The notes below the pieces were generated by a model. The model saw only the letters and a list, made by a program, of their open reading frames with translations, did no database searches and was not told the origin of the DNA. DNA of 64,000 nucleotides from Jeotgalicoccus meleagridis (GTDB lineage Bacteria > Bacillota > Bacilli > Staphylococcales > Salinicoccaceae), in NCBI RefSeq assembly GCF_903994045.1, contig NZ_CAJEWD010000008.1, forward strand, positions 370,342 to 434,341, in the 5' to 3' direction. Positions 34,901 through 43,041 of the stretch are shown in pieces. A program made the position numbers and the translations under genes. The number at the start of each line of letters is the position of its first letter. Positions within the stretch are counted from its first letter, which is position 1.

Positions 34901-36553
34901 CTATAAATAGATATCATATGTTTTATCTTCTATAAACACAATCAATCTATCACCATACAATTTTAAATCAAAATCATTAACAATCCTATCATCATAAATA
35001 GCGGTTAGAAATGCTTCTTTTTGATTCGATGTCTTTCTAAAAGCCAATTGTTTTGTAGGTCGAACTTTCGCAAAACCAGAAGTATTAACGGCTACAGGTT
35101 TCTTTAAATCTCCATTGATTACTTCCTTGGATTCAAATGGTTTAAATTGCTTAATCACTAACTCTTCTCCACCTGATATTAATTTATATCCATTTTCTAC
35201 CTCACTCACTTTAGCAAGAGAGGATAAGTTATATTTCTGAGTCATTTTTAGCTCATTTTTTCTCTTAGTTATTAAAGAGTCAACAATTATATTTACCGGA
35301 CTATTTTTAAATTGTATGACTATACGTTCTAGTAATGCATTAGTACCTTCATAATCTCCATTTACACCTTTAACAAGACTGTAGATTTTATTATCAACAT
35401 AATTTTCTAACCTTACTTTTCTATCATATCTATTCTCATTTTTAATTTTGTAATTAAAGCCCTCTAAGTAAAAACTACTATGAGCACGCCTAGATGTTAT
35501 ATAGCTTCTTGTTTTATTTCCTGTATAACTATACTTACCGGGATCAATTAAGAAATCTTTAGTTTTATAATTTAATGTAATACTCAGGTCATCATTATGC
35601 TTATGGACTCTAGATGAATAGCCGGCAACAAAAGATAAATACATAGGATTTGGTTGTTCATATTGAAGAATTGCAATTCCCGCTTCATAATCATAGATAT
35701 TTTTATAAACTTTTTTCTTAGCTGCTTTACTAGTACCAGAATCACCAATTGCAGGTAATGTATTATTAGGTTTAGATAATTTAGGAATATATTCCTTTGC
35801 AAGCTTTAGGTAATTTACAATTATTGGACCAAGACTATCTTCTTTTCTATTTAAATATGCTTCTATTTCATTGTACATTCTTACTACCATTAAATGATAA
35901 TGTGGAGAATTTTCTAAGTGAATTGCCTGTGAGCTAAAACTATACCAAAATGTATTAATTGCTCTATTCTTACCTTTAGAAATTATTTGATGATCCTCAA
36001 GAACATAGCCTAAAACAACTAATGAACGATCCATCATCAACCCATGGTTATTTGTTTTATATTTACTATCATCACTCATAACTTCAACATGTTTCCTCAG
36101 TAAATCAACATACTTAGATATATTAACTTTACGTCCCATTTGCTGAGCTAAATATAAGTATTGAATTAGTGCCTGAGTTCTATTAGCAGTGGTATGGTCA
36201 TACCACTTCATTGGAACTTCTTTGTCAGGTTCACTTTGTCTAATCCATGATTCAATAATTTCTTCAGCCTTATCAAAATATTTAATATCATTTGTTTCTT
36301 CATAAGCTAACATTAATTCTACTGTAATTCTTAAAGTGTGCAGATATAAGGAGTAGCTATTCCCATATTTTTGCTTTTTCTTCTCAAGCCACATATCGTC
36401 CCTAAATTCAGTGGATAAAAATCCAGGAAAAGGTGTAATTATATTATTAAGTGCATCTTCTGCCATTTTTTCTCTTCTATTGCTCACTTCAAATAATCTA
36501 TAAACATCATCTTCATATATTTTAAGGTTTCCTTTATATTTGTTTTGAATCAC
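34901..36553 (-). CDS. Heparinase II/III-like protein without signal peptide
   Basis: A 550-residue protein with the two-part fold of heparinase II/III and related polysaccharide lyases: a helical toroid, then a beta domain. Candidate catalytic sites are visible: NNHGLMMDRS near residue 167 (Asn/His), ENSPHYHLM near 214 (Tyr/His) and SSRVHKHNDDLSI near 317 (His), with LIDPGKYSY after it. Lyases of this group cleave uronic-acid polymers by beta-elimination, which fits a locus that makes a uronic acid. No signal peptide is present, so it would act inside the cell. Start at the GTG 36553 follows GAGGAG by eight bases; the GTG at 36562 overlaps that site. It may trim, edit or terminate nascent chains. 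Confidence 0.8.
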   Translation of the reverse strand: MIQNKYKGNLKIYEDDVYRLFEVSNRREKMAEDALNNIITPFPGFLSTEFRDDMWLEKKKQKYGNSYSLYLHTLRITVELMLAYEETNDIKYFDKAEEIIESWIRQSEPDKEVPMKWYDHTTANRTQALIQYLYLAQQMGRKVNISKYVDLLRKHVEVMSDDSKYKTNNHGLMMDRSLVVLGYVLEDHQIISKGKNRAINTFWYSFSSQAIHLENSPHYHLMVVRMYNEIEAYLNRKEDSLGPIIVNYLKLAKEYIPKLSKPNNTLPAIGDSGTSKAAKKKVYKNIYDYEAGIAILQYEQPNPMYLSFVAGYSSRVHKHNDDLSITLNYKTKDFLIDPGKYSYTGNKTRSYITSRRAHSSFYLEGFNYKIKNENRYDRKVRLENYVDNKIYSLVKGVNGDYEGTNALLERIVIQFKNSPVNIIVDSLITKRKNELKMTQKYNLSSLAKVSEVENGYKLISGGEELVIKQFKPFESKEVINGDLKKPVAVNTSGFAKVRPTKQLAFRKTSNQKEAFLTAIYDDRIVNDFDLKLYGDRLIVFIEDKTYDIYL

Positions 36554-36612
36554 AGTGCCCACTCCTCATATTTAACTTAAACTTATTTGTATTATAACAA
36601 AAATATTATCTA

Positions 36613-36657
36613 AAAAGTAAAGACTCTCTAGACCACAATGGTTCTGTAAGAGAGTCT
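36613..36657 (-). terminator. Hairpin inside the polysaccharide operon
   Basis: On the minus strand AGACTCTCT and AGAGAGTCT pair around a partly paired loop, followed by TTACTTTTT. It lies between the giant glycosyltransferase (stop at 36667) and the heparinase-like gene. It likely lowers expression of the downstream cassette. Confidence 0.7.
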
Positions 36658-36666
36658 CAAATTAAA

Positions 36667-39279
36667 TTAAGCTTTATAATCTACTTCTTTTTCTAATGAT
36701 TCAAGGGTATGTTTAATATCCTCTTCGAATTCAGGCTCATACTTATCATAAAGATGAATTATATCTAAGAACTTAGTTACAGCCTGATGTCTATTTTCTT
36801 CATCAACACGGTCTAATCTAAGTAAGTACCATGCTCTAACATAAGGATTAAATCGTACTTTTAAGTATACATCCATTAAACCATATTTTTCTAAATACGG
36901 GATTCTTTCTGTTTCAAGTTTGTAATACTTATCGAAAAATTTATGAGATACAGTATTAGTGACACTACCTGTAACTGCTGCATAATAGACATGAATATAT
37001 TTGTTTACTCCTAAAATCGCCTTCGAATTTAACACGAGTTCTTGGTAAAACATTGTATCTTGCCCAGCAGCACCTTCAACCATAGTAATATCATTATCTA
37101 TAATTACTGATTTTTTAACAATAAGTGCCTGAATACTTTGTACACGAAGATCTGAGCGTACTAAAAATTCTTTAGGATCCTTAACCATCATTCTATTATT
37201 ATTTGCTTTCTTAAGAATATTGGTGTATTTTCCTTCATTCTTTCTAGAACTATCTTCTTTGATAATATTTCCAACAACCATATCCACATCATTTTTCTTG
37301 AAACTTTCTAGTAGGAAATGATATCCATCACCAAGTGCTTCATTATCAGGATCTAAGTAAGTAATCAAATCAGTACTTGCAACTCTAACACCTTGGTTAC
37401 GTGGTTTAGATGCACTTCCAGAACCCGTCTCATTTTCTACATAGACTATATCTGGATGTCTTCTTCTGATTCTATTGATGACTTTTAAGGTAAGTTCATC
37501 TGTTGTTCCATCATTTATAAAGATGATTTCCATTTTATCAAAACTGCTTGATCTCTTAAGACTAGCAAAACATTTTTCTTCTAGATAAGTTCCGTTATTA
37601 TGGATTGGAACAATAACGCTCAACTCTTTTTCTTGATTTGTATCTACTGTAGCTAAATCATCCACTTTTAAAATTTCCAAATAGTCTAAGTTATATCCAT
37701 TATCTAAGCTATCTATTTTTGGATTTAATGTATAGCTTTCAATATCAATCATTGACTTGTATTTGTCAGACAATGACATTACATAGTTGTGTGCTTCTGA
37801 ATTTTCATCTTTAGTTACAAAATCAACATCTACATATTTAAAAGCATTGTACATATCGTTTAGATAATATTCTTCATATACATACTCATCATTAAAGAAA
37901 GTGATAAAATCATATGATGATAGATTTGTTTGATCTAAGTCACTCTCTAAAATATATGATTTATGCTCATAAATTTGTTGATTGAAGCTTTGTAGATTTT
38001 GTTCAGAGTCATTGCTTAACACTACTAGTATCTCTTTAGGATAAGTTTCAACATCTAAGCCAATAGTTTTAGCTATTTCTTGTACTCTATGGAAAGTTGT
38101 ATGGCCATTATAAACATTTCTAATTCCTTTAGCCTGTAATTCTAAAAGATCTTTTTCTTTAGTATTATAAATTACTCTAAAATCATCATCGCTATGGACC
38201 ATTCTCACATTTGGGAACATATTGTTAATCCCTGTATTGTAATTAGATAACACTATATTACCGAATGCTTGAAGTTCATATACTCTGTTTGCAAACATTG
38301 TTTCTGAATATTTTACAGAATTCATATTTATGCTCCATCTAATTAATTTGTGCAAATTCATTAGATCATCATGAGCGACTGGAGGTGCCATTTTAGATAA
38401 ATATTTTGATGGGAATTGGTACCTAGGATTTCCTAAATGTAGATTTCTATCAATCACAGTAAATGGAGCTTTTTCTCTGAGTATTGCATCGAATAGTTTT
38501 TTGGTTTCAGACATTCTTACTGGATATTTTGTTAACCAACTTCCAGCAAATAAGACTTCATCTTTAAATTCTTTTGCATCACTTGAGCGTGTACCAACCG
38601 GGTTATGTATTAAGGGGTTAATACCAAACTGTAATACATGAACATTTTTATTCCCTGTAAACTCTTTATAATTTTTTACGACCTCAACCGCTGTTGTAAA
38701 TATGTACTGACAATGTTTAGCCAGTGATTTAAATAAATGAAAGTTGACAGGGTCTTCTTTTGAATAAAAGATAGTCGGTATACCATGTTTGTTATATTTC
38801 TCTATTAACTCTATCATTTCTTGTCTTTTCTCATTATTTGGGTGCGCAGCACCGTCCCAGGAGCTATCTATACCTCTCCATGAAGTCGCGAAAATTACAA
38901 AATCATAGTCTTTAATTACTTGATCATCTCTAGAAATATATTCAAAATTTGCAACATCTTTAAATGAATCAAATAAAAAATCATCTGCAATAATTCCGAT
39001 ATTTAAATCCAGTTTTTTAAATATTCGACTGCCGTTGCTTTCTACAATTTCATCTGAAGACTTTTTGAATTTATCAAGTGCTTCATATCTGTTCATATCT
39101 TCAAATTTCAACTCATAGAAAGGGTCAGCTTCAATTCTTTTTGAAAAGTTTGGATTATATTCGTTTGCGAGTATTGAAGGGTCTAAATCATTTATTATTT
39201 GATTTAAAGTTGCAGGGAAGTTTTTATCTATTTTTTTATTGTATTTTCTCAATTTTTTTTTCAAACTTTGTCTGTCCAT
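36667..39279 (-). CDS. Giant glycosyltransferase: CgeB-like GT-B domain plus GT2 domain (copy 3)
   Basis: An 870-residue near-twin of the protein at 31158. It begins with a basic helical segment (SLKKKLRKYNKKIDKNF). The CgeB-like GT-B domain has FATSWRGIDSSW, PTIFYSKEDPVN, LQFGINPLIHNPVG and MFANRVYELQAFG near residue 333. The GT2 domain starts near 556 with LSVIVPIHNNG and has EIIFINDGTTDE, GSGSASKPRN and YLDPDNE near 643. ATG at 39279 follows GGAGG by seven bases; the longer frame to 39297 overlaps this site. A hairpin follows its stop. Small differences between the twins, such as DGTTDE for DGSTDE, suggest they diverged in donor or acceptor choice. Confidence 0.85.
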   Translation of the reverse strand: MDRQSLKKKLRKYNKKIDKNFPATLNQIINDLDPSILANEYNPNFSKRIEADPFYELKFEDMNRYEALDKFKKSSDEIVESNGSRIFKKLDLNIGIIADDFLFDSFKDVANFEYISRDDQVIKDYDFVIFATSWRGIDSSWDGAAHPNNEKRQEMIELIEKYNKHGIPTIFYSKEDPVNFHLFKSLAKHCQYIFTTAVEVVKNYKEFTGNKNVHVLQFGINPLIHNPVGTRSSDAKEFKDEVLFAGSWLTKYPVRMSETKKLFDAILREKAPFTVIDRNLHLGNPRYQFPSKYLSKMAPPVAHDDLMNLHKLIRWSINMNSVKYSETMFANRVYELQAFGNIVLSNYNTGINNMFPNVRMVHSDDDFRVIYNTKEKDLLELQAKGIRNVYNGHTTFHRVQEIAKTIGLDVETYPKEILVVLSNDSEQNLQSFNQQIYEHKSYILESDLDQTNLSSYDFITFFNDEYVYEEYYLNDMYNAFKYVDVDFVTKDENSEAHNYVMSLSDKYKSMIDIESYTLNPKIDSLDNGYNLDYLEILKVDDLATVDTNQEKELSVIVPIHNNGTYLEEKCFASLKRSSSFDKMEIIFINDGTTDELTLKVINRIRRRHPDIVYVENETGSGSASKPRNQGVRVASTDLITYLDPDNEALGDGYHFLLESFKKNDVDMVVGNIIKEDSSRKNEGKYTNILKKANNNRMMVKDPKEFLVRSDLRVQSIQALIVKKSVIIDNDITMVEGAAGQDTMFYQELVLNSKAILGVNKYIHVYYAAVTGSVTNTVSHKFFDKYYKLETERIPYLEKYGLMDVYLKVRFNPYVRAWYLLRLDRVDEENRHQAVTKFLDIIHLYDKYEPEFEEDIKHTLESLEKEVDYKA

Positions 39280-39319
39280 AAATAAACCTCCACTCAATAA
39301 AACTACATGCGCTTAATTA

Positions 39320-40414
39320 TTATTTTGACTGTTTCTTAAGCTTTTCTTCAACTAATTTCATGCGTTCTTTGTATTTATCACGCTGTTCCTCGAGTCGACG
39401 ATTGTAGTCTCTTTGTTGTTCTAGACGTTGTTCACTTAACTTGGCTTCTTGACTAAGCTTATGATTTAATCGTTTTAACTCTAGGATTTCTTCATTTGAC
39501 AACTTAGAGTTTCCAGAGTTGGTATTGACACCTGATTCTAAACTTTTAATTTTTTCATTTGCTCTATTGAATGAATTTTGAAGTGTTTGAATTCTCTTAT
39601 CTTTCTCTCTGATTCTTTTAGAGTTTAAGAAACCTTGTGCAGATAGAACAGTCTTAACAGCCTCTTTACTATGCTCTCTTTCTTTTTCTATAGCATAAAA
39701 AATATCATCTAAATATTTATCAGATTCTTTTTTACTTTCTGATTCTAAATTAACTAGATAATCTTCTAGGCCATCTAAAGTAATCCAATAATATTCTTTT
39801 TTATTTGCTCTAATTCTACCAATATTACTTTCTTTAAAAACAGAAACCAAACGCGGCTTATCAAAATTCACTCTCTCATGATATGGCTTAACCATAGAAC
39901 TATTTTTATATAGTGTTTTAGTTTTCACATCATTTTCATCGAGTTTGATTTTAGTTGGAATTAATTCTTCAAAGTATTCTTCATCATGGAAACCAAAGAA
40001 TCTATCTTTGATAAAGATCCCTAGTAATTTTTTGCCATTATATTCAATTTCAGATTTAACAGTTAGTATTTTATTAGTAAAATGAGTTTTAAAGTCTTTA
40101 ACAATATTTAATTTGTCATTAATTTCATTTGCTTCAAAGTCTTCAGCTAAAAATTTATAAGATTTTGGCTTGAACCTAAATAATTGTATAGAATTATTTA
40201 GATTAACCCAACCTAATCGTTCATCTTCATGTTGAATCTGTGTAAATTTTACACCGTCATCCTTTTTTTCAGAAATAGTAGTGATAATAGAATACTGATA
40301 GTCATCAATGTCTTTAGAACCTTCATCTTCACCTATCACTCTATATATTTTAGTTCCTGATTTTTCATGCAGTATGAACTGTTTAGGGTAATCGTATTCT
40401 AATATTTCCTTCAT
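39320..40414 (-). CDS. GW/SH3-like protein with C-terminal coiled coil (copy 2)
   Basis: A 364-residue paralogue of the protein at 33781. Beta modules occupy the first 240 residues, with QIQHEDERLGWVNLNN and IQLFRFKPKSYKFL as the best GW-like unit and GRIRANKKEYYWITLDGL as another. From about residue 245 to the end is an uninterrupted coiled coil ending DKYKERMKLVEEKL, matching the copy. ATG at 40414 follows GAGGTG; the GTG at 40423 lies inside that site. There is no signal peptide. It lies 40 bp before the giant glycosyltransferase. A hairpin terminator separates it from the dehydrogenase gene upstream. Confidence 0.7.
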   Translation of the reverse strand: MKEILEYDYPKQFILHEKSGTKIYRVIGEDEGSKDIDDYQYSIITTISEKKDDGVKFTQIQHEDERLGWVNLNNSIQLFRFKPKSYKFLAEDFEANEINDKLNIVKDFKTHFTNKILTVKSEIEYNGKKLLGIFIKDRFFGFHDEEYFEELIPTKIKLDENDVKTKTLYKNSSMVKPYHERVNFDKPRLVSVFKESNIGRIRANKKEYYWITLDGLEDYLVNLESESKKESDKYLDDIFYAIEKEREHSKEAVKTVLSAQGFLNSKRIREKDKRIQTLQNSFNRANEKIKSLESGVNTNSGNSKLSNEEILELKRLNHKLSQEAKLSEQRLEQQRDYNRRLEEQRDKYKERMKLVEEKLKKQSK

Positions 40415-40431
40415 CTCAATCACCTCATAGT

Positions 40432-40479
40432 TGATTATTAAAATATAAACCGAATAGCAAAGCCATTCGGTTTATATTT
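40432..40479 (-). terminator. Hairpin terminator after the nucleotide-sugar dehydrogenase
   Basis: A 15-bp AT-rich-ended stem (AAATATAAACCGAAT with its complement) encloses nine bases and is followed by T-rich sequence on the minus strand. It would attenuate rather than fully stop transcription into the GW/SH3 cassette. Confidence 0.65.
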
Positions 40480-40497
40480 TATATTTATATATTATTT

Positions 40498-41751
40498 CTA
40501 GAATTTTTGGATATTACCGTAGTTGTAGTATTTCACTTCTTCAAAGTTTGCTGGCACTACGTTCTTAGTATCAAAGATAACTTTGTCTTTCATATTGTCA
40601 AAGTCAGCATCTGTTAGATTCTTGAACTCACTGTGGTCACTTAACACTAGTACTAGTGATGAATCTCTAACCGCTTCTTTCAAGTCTTTTTCAACAAAGT
40701 CCATCTTAACATGTGGGTCATACGTATTTACTTCTAAACCGTCTTCTTGACGCAGTAACTCATAAATATCAAATGCAGGAGATTCACGAATATCGTCTAC
40801 ATCACCTTTATAAGTTAAACCAAAGACAGTAACCTTCTTACCATCTAACTTATCAAGAATGTTTTTCGTAATGTCCACTACATACTCAGGCATAGACACG
40901 TTAATTGAACGTGACAACTGAATTAATGGTGATTGTTCTTGTGCTTCAGCAATGATGAAATAAGGGTCCACTGCTAAACAATGACCACCCACACCAGGTC
41001 CTGGAGTGTGTAAGTTTACACGCGGATGCTTGTTAGCCATCTCAATAACTTCATGCACATTGATATCTAAGTGATTACAGATTTTAGCTAACTCATTTGC
41101 TAAAGCAATATTCACATCACGATAAGTGTTTTCCATCAATTTAGACATTTCAGCCGTTTTTGCATTAGTTTCAATCATTTCACCTTTAACAAAAGTACCA
41201 TACACTTTTTTACCCGCTTCAACACATGCAGGTGTCATTCCACCAACAATACGGTTGTTGTAAATTAATTCGTGCATGATTTGTCCTGGTAACACACGCT
41301 CTGGGCAATGTACTAAGTAGATATCTTCTCCAATTTTAAAGCCTTGTTCTTCAAGGTACGGTGCAACATGATCGTCCATCGTACGCGGTGCAATTGTTGA
41401 TTCAACGATTACAGTATCGCCTTTTTTAAGTAAAGGAACAATTGACTCTACACCAGCCATAACAATCGAAATGTCTGCTGATTTAAACTCATCATCCTTG
41501 TTTGGCGTTGGCACTGCAATAATATATGCATCTGCTTCTTCTGCAACAGTTGATGCTCTGAATTTACCAGACTCAAGCACTTCTTCTAAAGCTTCTTGTA
41601 AGCCTGGTTCTTCTATATGGATATGTCCTCCATTTAGCATATCAACTGCATCTTGTTTTATATCTACACCTAATACGTCAACACCATGTTTTGCAAACAT
41701 AATTGATGTTGGTAAACCGATGTAACCTAATCCGATTGTTGTTAATTTCAA
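40498..41751 (-). CDS. UDP-N-acetyl-D-mannosamine dehydrogenase-like (Cap5O/WecC type)
   Basis: A 417-residue NAD-dependent nucleotide-sugar dehydrogenase that oxidises C6 of a UDP-sugar to a carboxylate; by similarity to Cap5O/WecC the product is UDP-ManNAcA. It has the Rossmann motif GLGYIGLP at the N-terminus, VPTPNK, STIAPRTMDD, VHCPERVLPG, KLMENTYRDVNIAL, and the catalytic cysteine in GPGVGGHCLAVDPYF near residue 255. It ends with TYKGDVDDIRESPA. I place the start at the TTG 41751, giving MKLTTIGLGYIG as in Cap5O, after AGGTAGGG; the GTG at 41760 is within that site. It is the only enzyme in the locus that obviously makes a sugar carboxylate. No UDP-GlcNAc 2-epimerase gene is adjacent. 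Confidence 0.9.
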   Translation of the reverse strand: MKLTTIGLGYIGLPTSIMFAKHGVDVLGVDIKQDAVDMLNGGHIHIEEPGLQEALEEVLESGKFRASTVAEEADAYIIAVPTPNKDDEFKSADISIVMAGVESIVPLLKKGDTVIVESTIAPRTMDDHVAPYLEEQGFKIGEDIYLVHCPERVLPGQIMHELIYNNRIVGGMTPACVEAGKKVYGTFVKGEMIETNAKTAEMSKLMENTYRDVNIALANELAKICNHLDINVHEVIEMANKHPRVNLHTPGPGVGGHCLAVDPYFIIAEAQEQSPLIQLSRSINVSMPEYVVDITKNILDKLDGKKVTVFGLTYKGDVDDIRESPAFDIYELLRQEDGLEVNTYDPHVKMDFVEKDLKEAVRDSSLVLVLSDHSEFKNLTDADFDNMKDKVIFDTKNVVPANFEEVKYYNYGNIQKF

Positions 41752-41783
41752 ATGAAACACCCTACCTTTTTCTAGTTTAAAGA

Positions 41784-42413
41784 TTAATCTGCTTTTCTTA
41801 GTATACCAAAACTTTTTACATTAAAAAGGTTAATTTTTTGTAAATAGTGTTTTAAGTCTTTTCTATTGTTATTTATTGCGCTAATTACCGTTACAGCACT
41901 GTCAGCAAGTTCCAAATAAGTACCGTAACTGTCAATGTTGGAAACCTCTGGCCCAATAATGAAAATATGATCGTAATAATTTTTTAAAGGACTTAATTTT
42001 GATAGTACATTATATTCATTAAATTTCTTTTTCAAGTCTTCCTCAGGTAAGTCTTCAACATGAATGATATCTAGCTTTTCACATTCTGTTGGATTAATTG
42101 CTTCACTTAGAAACATTGACGTTTTTAAGGTTGTAAATAAATTAGGTTTTGCTTTGGAATGAATGTACTCTTCTACGTATGCTACTGATTGACCATCTAA
42201 ATTAACAACCAAGACCCGATCTTTTAGCTGAGTCAATATATAAGCAATGTGCATGGCCGCATCTATAGTGGCTTTTTGCTTATTCAAAGAAGAAAAGATA
42301 GTTTTATTGTCTGGATTATTGTGGTTTTCTTTTCTAATAGCAACCGCAGTATCATATAGAATATTTAAAGTATCTTCATTAAAGTCTATTTGCTTAACAT
42401 CATTTTCACTCAT
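41784..42413 (-). CDS. CapB-like BY-kinase homologue with lost ATP-binding motifs (pseudokinase)
   Basis: A 209-residue protein directly after the CapA-like gene, matching the size and position of CapB/YwqD tyrosine kinases. The expected Walker A (GxGKST) is replaced by SSLNKQKATIDAAMHIAYIL. Walker A' (usually VDGDxRxP) reads LVVNLDGQS, and Walker B (usually DTPP) reads IFIIGPEV. The C-terminal tyrosine cluster is absent; the protein stops at FGILRKAD. The fold-level pattern is otherwise kept. It is therefore probably unable to phosphorylate but may still bind the CapA-like partner. Start at 42413 follows AGGAG. I judge the homology from context and pattern, so moderate confidence. Confidence 0.65.
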   Translation of the reverse strand: MSENDVKQIDFNEDTLNILYDTAVAIRKENHNNPDNKTIFSSLNKQKATIDAAMHIAYILTQLKDRVLVVNLDGQSVAYVEEYIHSKAKPNLFTTLKTSMFLSEAINPTECEKLDIIHVEDLPEEDLKKKFNEYNVLSKLSPLKNYYDHIFIIGPEVSNIDSYGTYLELADSAVTVISAINNNRKDLKHYLQKINLFNVKSFGILRKAD

Positions 42414-42423
42414 TTTTTCACTC

Positions 42424-42945
42424 CTAGAAAGTACCCAATGTTCTTTCATTTAAGTAATGCTCAATATCTTCTTCTGTACTGATACTATTATCAGCAGCAG
42501 CTCTAATAATACCAACGATTCCACCAATTAGAAGACCGAACAGTATAATCATCATCTTCAATTCGGTATTTTCAGTAATATAAGTCTTACTACTTAATTC
42601 TTCACCCGTAGTAAAGCCTTCTTCACTTAGTACATCCATTGCTTCAGCTTTAATTGACTCATAATCTAAACCAGTTTCTGTCGTAATGGTTAAGTTTAGA
42701 ATATCTGAGTTCGCTTGTCCATCGACATTCACAAGTTCAACTTTGTCGGATGCCTCGTTGACAGATTCAGCAAGCGCAATATTTAAATTTGCAATTGAAT
42801 TTGGTTCTAAGGTCGTTTCTAATGTATAATATTCTTCGTATGTTGTATTGGACGGTGGAATGAAGATATTCACAACAGTTGATAGTACACCAAAAACAAG
42901 CATGCAAATAATAATATTAAGAATGTGTTTCTTTAAAAAGTACAT
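42424..42945 (-). CDS. CapA-like Wzz/BY-kinase modulator membrane protein
   Basis: A 173-residue protein with two transmembrane helices (IIICMLVFGVLSTVVNIF near the N-terminus and MMIILFGLLIGGIVGII near residue 145) around an extracytoplasmic domain. This is the layout of Wzz-type chain-length regulators and staphylococcal CapA. The C-terminal STEEDIEHYLNERTLGTF corresponds to the cytoplasmic tail (DIE-x-x-L-x-x-x-x-LGT) that activates CapB-type kinases. GAAGGAG precedes the ATG. It is the first gene of a minus-strand run with the CapB-like protein, whose start lies ten bases after its stop. It probably modulates polymer length or export. Confidence 0.8.
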   Translation of the reverse strand: MYFLKKHILNIIICMLVFGVLSTVVNIFIPPSNTTYEEYYTLETTLEPNSIANLNIALAESVNEASDKVELVNVDGQANSDILNLTITTETGLDYESIKAEAMDVLSEEGFTTGEELSSKTYITENTELKMMIILFGLLIGGIVGIIRAAADNSISTEEDIEHYLNERTLGTF

Positions 42946-42979
42946 ACAAGGTCTCCTTCAATCATGATTCAATATATAT

Positions 42980-42985
42980 ATTATA
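42980..42985 (-). promoter_or_regulatory. Candidate -10 box of the capA-capB transcript
   Basis: A perfect TATAAT on the minus strand lies 35 bases before the capA-like start, in the divergent region shared with the plus-strand gene at 43042. The best -35 at 17 bases (TTTCTA) is weak, so activation by a regulator is possible. Confidence 0.4.
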
Positions 42986-43041
42986 CTATTATGGCTTTAA
43001 AATAGAAAACATTCTATGACAAATTCTTGAGGTGCAAGTTA

